Shown here: positions 41,725 to 53,302 of the stretch, in pieces
Numbering within the stretch: the first letter of the stretch is position 1
How the letters are laid out: every line of letters begins with the position of its first letter
Assembly (NCBI GenBank): GCA_036003045.1
Contig: DASYSS010000057.1
Location: 1-64,000 of the forward strand
Direction of reading: 5' to 3'
From: Gemmatimonadaceae bacterium
GTDB taxonomy: Bacteria > Gemmatimonadota > Gemmatimonadetes > Gemmatimonadales > Gemmatimonadaceae
Length of the DNA stretch: 64,000 bases
Notes under the pieces: model-generated
What the model saw: only the letters and a program-made list of their open reading frames with translations
Told to the model about the DNA's origin: nothing
Database searches by the model: none
Translations under genes and position numbers: made by a program

Positions 41725-44652
41725 TCAGCGGCTCGTCGGGATCAAGCGCTCGCGGGCGGCGCGCACAACCGCCGTGTCTCCCAGCTCCGTCGCGAGATCG
41801 ATCTGGAGCCGCAGCCCCGTCTCTTTGTAACGCGGCCACCCACGGCCGAACGATCGGCGTAACAAGGCCGAGAGGGCGTGGCGCGAGTCGCCGGCCGCGC
41901 GGTACTCGCGCGCGACGAGAAGATTCGCATACCGCATGGCGTCGCCCACCGCCGGACCGCTGAGCATTAAGGAATCCAAATGGGCGAGGCGCTCGCGCGC
42001 GGTCGGCGCGTTCGACTCGATCGCGATCGCTGCGTCGAGCAGCGTTGCGCACGTGCTCGGGCTCGCGCCGACGGGCACTGGGAACGCCGGCGTGCCGCCG
42101 GCGCGCAGCATGGCGAGCGCGTCGCGCGCGCCGCGCACGTCGCCCGTCTCGAGACGCCACTGGCCGACCACGCACGCGTCCGCCAATCGCACCGCACTGT
42201 CCGCTACCGACGCGGTACTCGGAGCCCGCAAATGATCGCTCAGCGCGTCCGCTTCACGACGCGCCGACACCGGCACGTCGCCGGAGTACAGCGCATCGAG
42301 CACGCGGAGTCGAAGGCCGGCGTGCAATCCCGGCGGAAACGACTCGAGGTCGCGCGCGATCGCGTTCGCCGCGACACGATCGCCGCGATTCAGCGCGCGG
42401 CTGTGGCGCGCCAGCGCGACGTCTACGCGCTCGCCGTCGGTGATCGCCCGCCGCGCGAGGATTTCGATCGCCCGGTCGCCATCGGGCACGTCGATGCCGT
42501 CGAACTGCGACGTCATCGCGATGTTCCGCAGCGCGCCGCTCGGCGCGTCGCCAAGATGCGCGCGGACACGGCGCACCTCCTGCGAATCGCCTAGCGCGTG
42601 CGCGACGCGCCATCGTACGAAAACGCTCAACGCGTCGCTCGAGTCCGCCGCCGGGACGCTCGACACGAGCCGGCGCAGCGACGCCGTGTCGCGCAGCCGG
42701 GCGTAAAGGAGCGCGAGCATGCGGCGCGACGGGCCGGACGACGGGTCGAGTTGCAGCGCGCGCGAGAACGCTTCGCTCGAGCGTGCCGCGGCGTCACGCA
42801 TTCCGATGATCTCGCCGTCGTTGTACAAGCTCTCGCCGAGCTCGTACCACGCGTCGGCGCGGTCGGGCGCGAGGCGCACCACCGCGCGCCACGCCTCGAG
42901 GATTTCCGAGGCCGACGACGGTTGCGGATATCGCGGGCCCGCGAACGCACGCAAGAACGCGCGATCCGCCGGCGGCAGCGAGGCCTGGTGCGCCCAAGCG
43001 ATCGCCACGCCGCGATCGTGCTGTTCCGCCGAGTTCGCCTTGTCCGCCGACATCGCCAACCCGAGCGCGGCGAGCGCGAAGCTCGGCTCCTCGGCGAGCG
43101 CTTGTCCGTACGCGCGAAGCGCGAGGTTGTAGTCGCTCAACCGATATGCGGCGCGGCCGGCCACGTAGTCGCGCAGCGCCGACGGTGAGATGCTCGGCGG
43201 CTCGGGCAGCGACGACGATCGGTCGCCGGATTCTCGCAGAATCAGACCGGCGACGATCTTGTCGACGAGCGCGGTCAAACTGTCGGGCGGGCCGGAGACA
43301 CGCACCGACGCGGCGATCTGCGACTTGCGCACGTCGACGAGCGTCGCGGCAATCGCCACGGTTCCGTTGGGCGCGGGCTCGATCGAGCCGGCGACGATTT
43401 CATCGACGCTCAGCGACTTGGCCAATCGCACGGCGTCGGCGATCGTCGGCGTCGTGGCTCCGTCGTTCATGAATCCGGTCGAGCGCGCGGCGCGCAAGAC
43501 GCGCGACGGATCCGTCTCTCGCTTTCCGTCGGCGAGGGCGATGCGCGAGCCGAGCAACTCGAGAAGGCCCTCGCGGACATACGAGGCCGATGCGTCCGAC
43601 GCTTCGACGTGGAACGGCGCGACGGCGACCACAGGCTCATGGTCCGCCGCTCGAGCCGTGGCCAGACGCCACGCCGATGCCGACAACGCGCCGATCGCCA
43701 CCAGAATCGTGGCGGCAAATCCCATCCACGCCGCTGACGACGCTTTGAGCCGCTTCGTGATGCCCGCGTCGCGATCGTCGCTCGGAACGACGCTCACGCC
43801 GATCGTCGAAACGGCCGCCGCATCAGGCGCCGATACGAGCGCCTCCGACGGATGCTCCGATGGAAGGACATCCTCGGTCTCAGTGCTCGGCACTTCTCGC
43901 GTCGGCGTCGAACGGCGAAGCTTGACCAACAACTCCGCGACTTCGGGAGCGGGTGGAAGGTCGAGCTCGCTCTGCATCCGGATCTCGTGCCAACGTCCGC
44001 GCTGCAGAGCACCGACCTGATCGCCGCTCTCCGCGAGCGCCGTCATGAGTCCCGCCATTGCGACGCCGTTCAGCGGATCCTGATCGGCGAGCCGAATTCG
44101 CCACTGGATTTCGCCCTGGCGATCACCGGCCTCGTGGGCTTCGCGCGCGAGCGATTCGAGTGACTGCGCGAACGCGCGCGACAGTCGATCTCGTTCAGTG
44201 GCGGCCCAGAACTCGAAGTCAGGATCCCCGTTGAGATAAAAACCATCGAGAAACGGACCGCGGTAGACCTTCACCGCGTCGGCGAGACGGCCCTGCGCGA
44301 GTGCGAGCTGGAAGTCGCCGACGTCGGACGTCATCGCGGCGGGATCGATGCGTAAGTCCGCACCGCTAAGAAAGATTCGCTCGACGCCGAGTGCTTTTCT
44401 TATATGGTACAGCGACTGGGTGAGCGCGTGTCGCGATTTGTCAGGCTCGCCCTCAGACCAGAGCAGTCCGAGCAGCTTATCGCGAGACATTCCGCGTTCG
44501 CCGACGGATGCGAGGATCGTGAGAATCGCGAGCAGGCGACGCTGCCCCGCGGCCCCCGACAGAATCTCCCCGTCCCGCGACAGGTAAACGCTACCAAAGG
44601 TGCTGAGTCGAAAGGGGGGGATCATCGGGCCGGCGGCGAGACCGTCTGACAT
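41725..44652 (-). CDS. Membrane-spanning BTAD (SARP-like) transcriptional regulator with TPR sensor part
   Basis: A 975-residue protein. Residues about 12-100 form an OmpR-like winged helix (LSTFGSVYLSRDGE, AGQRRLLAILTILAS, SRDKLLGLLWSEGEPDKSRHALTQSLYHIRKALG). Residues about 108-248 form the BTAD helical domain. A hydrophobic helix follows at about 307-329 (SSAAWMGFAATILVAIGALS), then a FlgO/TolB-like domain starting VAVAPFHVEASDASASYVREGL, and TPR-like repeats to the end. The AfsR NB-ARC ATPase is missing. The topology resembles CadC/ToxR: cytoplasmic DNA-binding end, periplasmic sensor. It lies upstream of the SusC/D genes on the same strand and may control them. Confidence 0.82.
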   Translation of the reverse strand: MSDGLAAGPMIPPFRLSTFGSVYLSRDGEILSGAAGQRRLLAILTILASVGERGMSRDKLLGLLWSEGEPDKSRHALTQSLYHIRKALGVERIFLSGADLRIDPAAMTSDVGDFQLALAQGRLADAVKVYRGPFLDGFYLNGDPDFEFWAATERDRLSRAFAQSLESLAREAHEAGDRQGEIQWRIRLADQDPLNGVAMAGLMTALAESGDQVGALQRGRWHEIRMQSELDLPPAPEVAELLVKLRRSTPTREVPSTETEDVLPSEHPSEALVSAPDAAAVSTIGVSVVPSDDRDAGITKRLKASSAAWMGFAATILVAIGALSASAWRLATARAADHEPVVAVAPFHVEASDASASYVREGLLELLGSRIALADGKRETDPSRVLRAARSTGFMNDGATTPTIADAVRLAKSLSVDEIVAGSIEPAPNGTVAIAATLVDVRKSQIAASVRVSGPPDSLTALVDKIVAGLILRESGDRSSSLPEPPSISPSALRDYVAGRAAYRLSDYNLALRAYGQALAEEPSFALAALGLAMSADKANSAEQHDRGVAIAWAHQASLPPADRAFLRAFAGPRYPQPSSASEILEAWRAVVRLAPDRADAWYELGESLYNDGEIIGMRDAAARSSEAFSRALQLDPSSGPSRRMLALLYARLRDTASLRRLVSSVPAADSSDALSVFVRWRVAHALGDSQEVRRVRAHLGDAPSGALRNIAMTSQFDGIDVPDGDRAIEILARRAITDGERVDVALARHSRALNRGDRVAANAIARDLESFPPGLHAGLRLRVLDALYSGDVPVSARREADALSDHLRAPSTASVADSAVRLADACVVGQWRLETGDVRGARDALAMLRAGGTPAFPVPVGASPSTCATLLDAAIAIESNAPTARERLAHLDSLMLSGPAVGDAMRYANLLVAREYRAAGDSRHALSALLRRSFGRGWPRYKETGLRLQIDLATELGDTAVVRAARERLIPTSR

Positions 44653-44751
44653 CCATCTGAGGGGGGAACCTTATAGATGGACCGCCGACTACGGAAACGC
44701 AACATCCGGCGGCGGCATTCGGTTCGCATTTCTCCCACCCAGACGCACGCG

Positions 44752-45588
44752 ATGTCCGCTGCGGTACCTCTGAACCTGTCCGCTCTGCGCGAGGGGACTT
44801 CGCTCGCCTCCGTCGACGCCGCGCCGCAACACGGCATCGCGGTCAGCGTCGTGATTCCGACGCTCAACGAGGCGGCGCAAATCGCTCAAGCTGTCGCCGA
44901 CCTGTCTTGGGCGAACGAAGTCATCGTCGTGGATGGCGGTTCGACCGATCGGACACCCGCGATCGCTGAAGCGGCTGGGGCGCGCGTGATCATGGTCTGC
45001 GGCGAGACCATCGCGGCGCAGCGGAACGCCGGGATCGAGGCGGCCCAGAATCGCTGGATTCTCGCATTGGACGCGGATGAACGCGTCACGTCCCAGCTGC
45101 GAGCCGAGATCTCCCAGATCGTGACCGGCCGGAACCCGACGCGCGCGGCCTACCGCATGAAGTTCCGCAACCACTACCTCGGCCGGGAGCTGCACTACGG
45201 ACCGTGGGGGCGCGATTGGCACGTTCGGCTGTTCACGAACGAGCGTCGCTACGTGTGCCATCGCGTGCACGAGCACCTCGAGCCGATCGAAGACATCGGG
45301 ACGCTCACCGGCCCGATCGTGCACTATCCGTATCGCGACCTCGCCCACCATGTTGCGAAGATCGTGAAGTATGCGCGGTGGGGGGCGGAGGATTTGTACG
45401 CTCGCGGGCGCGAAGCGCGCATGCGCGACTTGGTGGGTCGTCCGGCGTGGCGTTTCTTCCGCGACTACTTCGTGTACTCGGGATGGCGCGACGGAAGCGT
45501 CGGCTTCGTGGCTTCGGCGCTCAGCTCCTTCGCGTCGTTTCTGAAATACGCCTTCCTGTTTTCCAGGAGCCGATCGACCGAGGGATGA
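44752..45588 (+). CDS. Glycosyltransferase family 2 (WaaE/KdtX-like)
   Basis: A 278-residue GT-A glycosyltransferase. Residues 31-66 hold VSVVIPTLNEAAQIAQAV and DGGSTD (61-66), and the metal/nucleotide-binding DADE lies at 107-110. Downstream blocks FRNHYLGRELHYGPWGRDWH and VHEHLEP match the lipopolysaccharide core beta-glucosyltransferase-like group, with a C-terminal amphipathic or hydrophobic helix. The start was set at ATG 44752, since the frame upstream (from 44677) is basic and lacks homology. It overlaps the polysaccharide deacetylase gene by 4 nt (ATGA), indicating joint work on a cell-surface glycan. Confidence 0.9.
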   Translation: MSAAVPLNLSALREGTSLASVDAAPQHGIAVSVVIPTLNEAAQIAQAVADLSWANEVIVVDGGSTDRTPAIAEAAGARVIMVCGETIAAQRNAGIEAAQNRWILALDADERVTSQLRAEISQIVTGRNPTRAAYRMKFRNHYLGRELHYGPWGRDWHVRLFTNERRYVCHRVHEHLEPIEDIGTLTGPIVHYPYRDLAHHVAKIVKYARWGAEDLYARGREARMRDLVGRPAWRFFRDYFVYSGWRDGSVGFVASALSSFASFLKYAFLFSRSRSTEG

Positions 45589-46301
45589 AGCTCACGATCC
45601 TGATGTATCACAAGGTCGATGAGCTTCCGTCGGACGTTCGGACGCCAGGCAACTTCGTCGCGCCGGAGCTCTTCGCGGCGCAGCTCGACGCGCTGCGTGC
45701 GCTGGGCTATCGCACGATCGATTTCGCCGACTGGCTCGCCCATCGCGACGGTGGCCGTCCCCTGCCGAAACGACCGCTGATCCTCACATTCGACGACGGG
45801 TACACTTGCTTCGACGAGCGGGCGTGGCCGGCGCTCCGCTCGCGCGACATGGGCGCCTGGGTCTTCCTCGTCGCCAGTCAGATCGGCGGCACGAACGCCT
45901 GGGACCGCGGCGAGCACTCGTTCCCCCTGCTCGGCCCCGAACGCATCGCCGCGCTGCGGCGCGACGGCGTACGATTTGGGTCGCACGGCGATCTCCACGT
46001 GCCGCTGGCCCGCGTCCCGCTCGAACAAGCCGCCGCCGATCTGCGCCGATCCCGAGAGACGTTGAGCGAGCTGCTCGGCCACTCAGTGGACGTCGTGGCG
46101 TACCCGTTCAGTAACCAGAGCCGCGCCATCCGCCACGCCGCCCGCGCCGCCGGCTACCGTTGCGCCGTGCGCGGCAAGGGCCGTATGAATTCCGGCCTCA
46201 CCGACCGCTTCGGCCTCCGCCGCATCAAGATGGATTCGACGATGACCGTCGAGCGCTTAGAGCGGATCCTTTTCGTGGAGCGTTATTTCAGATTTCTATA
46301 G
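45585..46301 (+). CDS. Polysaccharide deacetylase (NodB domain)
   Basis: A 238-residue carbohydrate esterase family 4 protein. MT1 LTFDDGY has Asp70 and Asp71, MT2 SHGDLHVPL has metal ligands His134 and His138, and VAYPFSN represents MT3. The N-terminal MKLTILMYHKV is typical of this branch. No signal peptide or membrane segment is evident, so it probably acts in the cytoplasm on a lipid-linked sugar, or is exported by another route. ATGA overlap with the glycosyltransferase suggests they modify the same glycan. A nested inverted repeat follows the gene. Confidence 0.9.
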   Translation: MKLTILMYHKVDELPSDVRTPGNFVAPELFAAQLDALRALGYRTIDFADWLAHRDGGRPLPKRPLILTFDDGYTCFDERAWPALRSRDMGAWVFLVASQIGGTNAWDRGEHSFPLLGPERIAALRRDGVRFGSHGDLHVPLARVPLEQAAADLRRSRETLSELLGHSVDVVAYPFSNQSRAIRHAARAAGYRCAVRGKGRMNSGLTDRFGLRRIKMDSTMTVERLERILFVERYFRFL

Positions 46302-46356
46302 ACCAGTCGGCGGAACAATGCGCCGTGCGCGCGCTCGACTGCAACTGAACTGCTCA

Positions 46357-46519
46357 CCGCAAGAGACGCGGAGGACGCAGAGACACGCAGAGAGAAGACG
46401 ACGAGAGGACCGTTTGCAACCGACCCCGGGAAGCCACGCTAGGGCATCCCGGGGTCGCTTCACAATGTCTCGCTGGTGCTTTCCTCCGCGCCTCTCTGCG
46501 TCCTCCGCGTCTCTGCGGT
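46357..46519. repeat. Long inverted repeat built of GCAGAGACGCGGAGGAC-type motifs
   Basis: Left arm 46357-46394 (CCGC..AGAGACGCGGAGGACGCAGAG) and right arm 46483-46519, its reverse complement with a few mismatches. Each arm contains tandem GACGC(A/G)GAG-like units. The arms lie between the convergent deacetylase and VPS10-like genes and enclose a second perfect hairpin. Confidence 0.85.
46421..46457. terminator. Inner perfect hairpin between convergent genes
   Basis: CGACCCCGGGA at 46421-46431 pairs perfectly (11 bp) with TCCCGGGGTCG at 46447-46457 around a 15-nt loop. Nested inside the longer inverted repeat, it could serve as a bidirectional terminator. No T-run is present. Confidence 0.5.
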
Positions 46520-46562
46520 CGAGTCGTTGCGGTTTCCGCAGAAGCACAGTCGCGCGCACGGG

Positions 46563-49676
<3,114 letters not shown>

Positions 49677-50012
49677 GACAGGCTCGAGGATGGTCGGGGC
49701 GAAGAGAAAACTGGCGTGAACGCGCCGAGTTGCCAGTGGGTGCGGCATCAGCGGCGCGCACTAAAGGGGACCTCCGTGGGGCGAACATTCTAGTCGTCAG
49801 CGACCGGCGGCAGCGTCAGGCGAAACAGCGCCGTCTGGACTGGCGCCCGTCGCTGACGCTGACGACTAGAGCGCCAGCGGCCACAACAGCCCCCTTTCAG
49901 CCGCGCCGCGCCGTTACAAAACCCAACGAGTCGCCCCGCTATCTCGTAGTCTGTCGACTCTTACGCCCTCGAAAGCCGTGGCGTATCGTCAACGGCCCTC
50001 AATCCTTCCTCG
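49677..50012. other. 336-bp divergent intergenic region
   Basis: It lies between the divergent VPS10-like gene and the M14 peptidase gene and should hold both promoters. The clearest feature is the inverted repeat at 49790-49869. I saw no confident -35/-10 pair and no credible small gene; open frames here are overlaps of neighbouring genes in other frames. Confidence 0.6.
49790..49869. repeat. 13-bp perfect inverted repeat (CTAGTCGTCAGCG) in a divergent promoter region
   Basis: CTAGTCGTCAGCG at 49790-49802 pairs with CGCTGACGACTAG at 49857-49869. A second CGCTGACG copy precedes the right arm, and GCAGCGTCAGGCG lies inside the left. The core CGTCAGCG is also the core of the 17-bp repeats at 23254-23490, so the two may be related elements. 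Confidence 0.8.
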
Positions 50013-52349
50013 ATGCGCCTTCGTGCTTTCGCCGTAACGAGCCTCGCCGCCTGCGTCGCTGTCCCCGTCGCCGCGCAGCGTACGGCGATTCCGACGCCCG
50101 CCTCCATCCTCGGCTTCGAGCCGGGCGCCGACCGGCATCTGCCCAGCTGGAAACAGATCACCGACTACTTCACGGCCCTCGACAAAGCGAGTCCGCGCGT
50201 CACGACGCGGGTGCTTGGCAAGACGACGCTCGGCCGGCCGTTCCTCGCGGTCTTCATCTCCGACTCGGCGACGCTGGCGAACCTGGACCATTATCGCGAG
50301 ATCCAACGGCGATTGATGGATCCGCGGCTTCAGGGGGCGCGTGGCGACCGCGAAAAGCTGATCGACGAAGGAAAAAACGTCATCCTCGTCACGTCGGCGA
50401 TCCATTCGAACGAGTCGGGCGGCTTCACGACGCCGATCGTCCTCGCGGATCGTCTGGCGCGCGCGCAGGACCGTGAAGCGAAGGAGATCCTCGCCAACAC
50501 GATCATCATCCTCGTGCCGTCGCAGAACCCCGACGGCGTGGACATCATCGGCGACTACTACCGCTCGACGCTCGGCACGCCGCAGGAGGGACGTGACCCG
50601 CCGGTGCTCTACCACAAGTACGTCGGCCACGACGACAACCGCGACTGGTACGCGTTCACGCAGCCCGAGACGCGGTACACGGTGGATTCGCTCTACACGC
50701 CGTGGGACCCGGAAATCGTGAACGACATCCACCAGCAGGGATCGAACGCGGGTCGAATCTTCATTCCGCCCTACATGGACCCGATCGAGCCCAACATCGA
50801 TCCGATTCTCACGGCGGCGACGAACGGCCTCGGCATGTCGATCGTGTGGCGGATGACGAACGAGGGATTCACGGGGATCGGCAGCAACGCATCCTATGAC
50901 CAGTGGTCGCCGGCGCGGCAATATTCGCTGTATCACCGCGGCGCGCGACTGCTCACCGAGACGGCGAGCGCGCGTCTCGCGACGGCAATCGACATTCCCT
51001 TCGACCAGCTCGGCGCCGGTCGAGGGTATGAGGCGAAAACGGTGTCGTGGAATTTCCCGTCGCTCTGGGTGGGCGGGCATTGGGGCTACGGCGACATCGT
51101 GCGGTATCAAGTCGCGGCAAGCTGGGCGCTCTTCCTCGACGCGGCGCTCAACCGCCGCGCGTGGCTCGAGGGCTACGCGGCGCAGGCCGATCGCGCGATG
51201 GGCGATCTTCCGGCGTGGGGGCGCGACAAGTGGCCATCGGCGATCGTGATTCCGAAGACGCAACCCGATACGCAGGCGCTCCAGCGTTTGATCTGGACGC
51301 TCCAGCACGGCCAGGTCGAGGTGCGTGAATCGACCGCGCCGACGACGATCGACGACAAATCGTATCCCGCCGGCAGCTACGTGGTCCTCACGAAGCAGCC
51401 GTTCGGCGCCTACGCGAAAGCGCTTCTCGAGCGCCAGCACTATCCGGATCTCTTCGACTACCCGGGCGGGCCGCCGAAGCGCCCGTACGACGTCACCGCG
51501 CACACGCTGCCGCTGCTCTTCGGCGTCGACGTCGCGCACGCCATGGACGCTGCGCCCGCGACGGGACCGGTGATCAAGGGGGTGCCCGAGCCGAAGGTCA
51601 GCGCGAAGATCTCGTCGTCGAAACGAATCGCGCTGCTGCGCCCGAGCACCAACGAGCCGATCGACGAGGGTTGGACGCACTGGATTCTCGATCTCTACAA
51701 GGTGCCGTTCACGCCAATCACCGAGAAAGACGTCGAGCCGGGTTCGTTGAACGACAAGTTCGACGTGATCGTGATTCCCGAAGGCGGCATCGCGGGCGCA
51801 GGTGGGCGCGGCGGCGGTGGCGGTGGCGGCCGCGGTGGTCGAGGTGGCGGCGGTGGCGGCGGTGGTGGAGGCGCGGCCGATTCGTTCGCCGCGTTGGACA
51901 GCTTCGTGAAAAACGGCGGATCCGTTCTGGCGTTCAACACGGCGTCGACTGCGCTGATCAGTGGACTCAAGCTGCCGGTGAAAAACGTGCTCGCCGGCGT
52001 CTCGAGCAATGATTTCTACTGTCCCGGTTCGATACTCGCCGTGGAGCTCGATCGCTCGAGTCCGCTTGTGAAAGGCTTCACATCCAATGTTCCCGCGATT
52101 TGGTTTGAGAACGGCCCCGCGTTCGAGATTTCAGACCCCTCCCAAGCGACCGCGGTGGCGACCTATCCCGTTACAGGAAATCCACTCCTTTCAGGGTGGC
52201 TCCTTGGCGGGTCGAAGCTCAATGGCAAGGCCGCGCTAGTTGATGTGAAACTGGGCCGCGGGCATGTGGTGCTGTACGGGTTCCGGCCGCAGTATCGCGG
52301 CCAGTCGATGGCGACCTACCCGCTGATTTGGAGTGCCATTGGGCAATGA
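50013..52349 (+). CDS. Secreted M14-family zinc carboxypeptidase
   Basis: A 778-residue protein with a signal peptide (AFAVTSLAACVAVPVAAQ). The M14 zinc site is visible: His131 and Glu134 in HSNESGG, then SQNPDGVDI at 170-178 and a third ligand His240 in VNDIHQQG. The catalytic domain ends near residue 400. The C-terminal half resembles a glutamine-amidotransferase-like fold that often follows M14 domains in this group. Residues about 594-622 are an almost pure Gly/Arg tract, a low-complexity linker. It probably trims peptides outside the cytoplasm. Confidence 0.9.
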   Translation: MRLRAFAVTSLAACVAVPVAAQRTAIPTPASILGFEPGADRHLPSWKQITDYFTALDKASPRVTTRVLGKTTLGRPFLAVFISDSATLANLDHYREIQRRLMDPRLQGARGDREKLIDEGKNVILVTSAIHSNESGGFTTPIVLADRLARAQDREAKEILANTIIILVPSQNPDGVDIIGDYYRSTLGTPQEGRDPPVLYHKYVGHDDNRDWYAFTQPETRYTVDSLYTPWDPEIVNDIHQQGSNAGRIFIPPYMDPIEPNIDPILTAATNGLGMSIVWRMTNEGFTGIGSNASYDQWSPARQYSLYHRGARLLTETASARLATAIDIPFDQLGAGRGYEAKTVSWNFPSLWVGGHWGYGDIVRYQVAASWALFLDAALNRRAWLEGYAAQADRAMGDLPAWGRDKWPSAIVIPKTQPDTQALQRLIWTLQHGQVEVRESTAPTTIDDKSYPAGSYVVLTKQPFGAYAKALLERQHYPDLFDYPGGPPKRPYDVTAHTLPLLFGVDVAHAMDAAPATGPVIKGVPEPKVSAKISSSKRIALLRPSTNEPIDEGWTHWILDLYKVPFTPITEKDVEPGSLNDKFDVIVIPEGGIAGAGGRGGGGGGGRGGRGGGGGGGGGGAADSFAALDSFVKNGGSVLAFNTASTALISGLKLPVKNVLAGVSSNDFYCPGSILAVELDRSSPLVKGFTSNVPAIWFENGPAFEISDPSQATAVATYPVTGNPLLSGWLLGGSKLNGKAALVDVKLGRGHVVLYGFRPQYRGQSMATYPLIWSAIGQ

Positions 52350-52429
52350 GCCGCGCGTTTCCGCTCGGCTGCACCAAAAACTGACGCTTTGCTGAAACGT
52401 TGTGGTGGAGTCCGGGTACGAGTGACACA

Positions 52430-52445
52430 TGTGACTTAGGTCACT
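52430..52445. promoter_or_regulatory. CRP/FNR-like palindrome upstream of the matrixin gene
   Basis: TGTGA-CTTAGG-TCACT matches the CRP-family consensus TGTGA-N6-TCACA at 9 of 10 positions, 100 bp before the protease start codon. A further GTGACAC half-site lies just before it. No CRP-family gene is in the window, so the regulator is unknown. Confidence 0.4.
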
Positions 52446-52545
52446 TCCCCGCCTCCAAAGGCAGTGAGACGCCCGGTCTCTCTCGCCGGCTCGAACGAAG
52501 AACCTTCCTCCTCCGGGCACAGTCGCTCCCTCCTCCGCAGGTCAA

Positions 52546-53265
52546 ATGCAGCATCGCCGGTCTGTTCTCGCGCTTGGGCGCGTCGCAGGCATCACGGGCA
52601 CCGCGCTTTTCGCGGCGGCCGCGCTCAATTGCACCGCGTACACGGCCGGTGGCCGTGACGGATCGCTCGACGGCTTCACGGAGCCGCGCCGAGCTCCCAG
52701 CGATTTCATCTCGCGCGAGGCCGTGCTGTCCGCGGCTCCAGGCACGTACATCGAAGCAGTTCTCGCCGATCGCGACTCGACGATCGAGCGCTGGCCGGCG
52801 CGTGTGGCGCAGCCGATCCGCGTCTGGATCGACTCTTCTTCGCTCTGCGACGGCCCGCAGGCCAGCTTCCCGGCGGCCGTTCGTACCGCCTTCACCACGT
52901 GGGGCACCGCCGGCATCCCCGTTCGCTTCGCGTTCGTTCCCTCGAGCCGCGACGCCGACATCCGCGTCCACTGGACGACGCACCTCGATCACAAGACCGG
53001 TTCAACCACCTGGCGCACCGACCGAAACGGTTGGCTGACGCAGGGCGACATCACGCTGGCCACGCACATCAGCGATGGAATGCCGCTCGATTCACGCGGC
53101 ATGCGCGCGATCGCGCTCCATGAGGTGGGTCACTCGCTTGGCTTGAGCCACAGCACAAATCCGCAGGACATCATGGCGCCTCTCATTCGTGTGGACGTCT
53201 TGAGCTTGTCCGACCGAAACACGATCAAGCTGTTATACTCCTTTCCGGCAGGTCCCATCCACTAA
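52546..53265 (+). CDS. Matrixin-like zinc metalloprotease
   Basis: A 239-residue secreted protein. An N-terminal hydrophobic segment (about 12-28) is followed by a metzincin catalytic domain. The zinc motif HEVGHSLGLSH has His192, Glu193, His196 and His202, and the Met-turn residue is Met210 in QDIM. Before it, DADIRVHWTTH and ITLATHIS match the structural region of M10 matrixins. A propeptide cysteine switch is not evident. It is likely a small extracellular or periplasmic endopeptidase. The lipoprotein gene follows 37 nt downstream. Confidence 0.88.
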   Translation: MQHRRSVLALGRVAGITGTALFAAAALNCTAYTAGGRDGSLDGFTEPRRAPSDFISREAVLSAAPGTYIEAVLADRDSTIERWPARVAQPIRVWIDSSSLCDGPQASFPAAVRTAFTTWGTAGIPVRFAFVPSSRDADIRVHWTTHLDHKTGSTTWRTDRNGWLTQGDITLATHISDGMPLDSRGMRAIALHEVGHSLGLSHSTNPQDIMAPLIRVDVLSLSDRNTIKLLYSFPAGPIH

Positions 53266-53302
53266 CACTCCCCTTTTTTTGTTCACCCCGGCCCCCGGTA
53301 CA

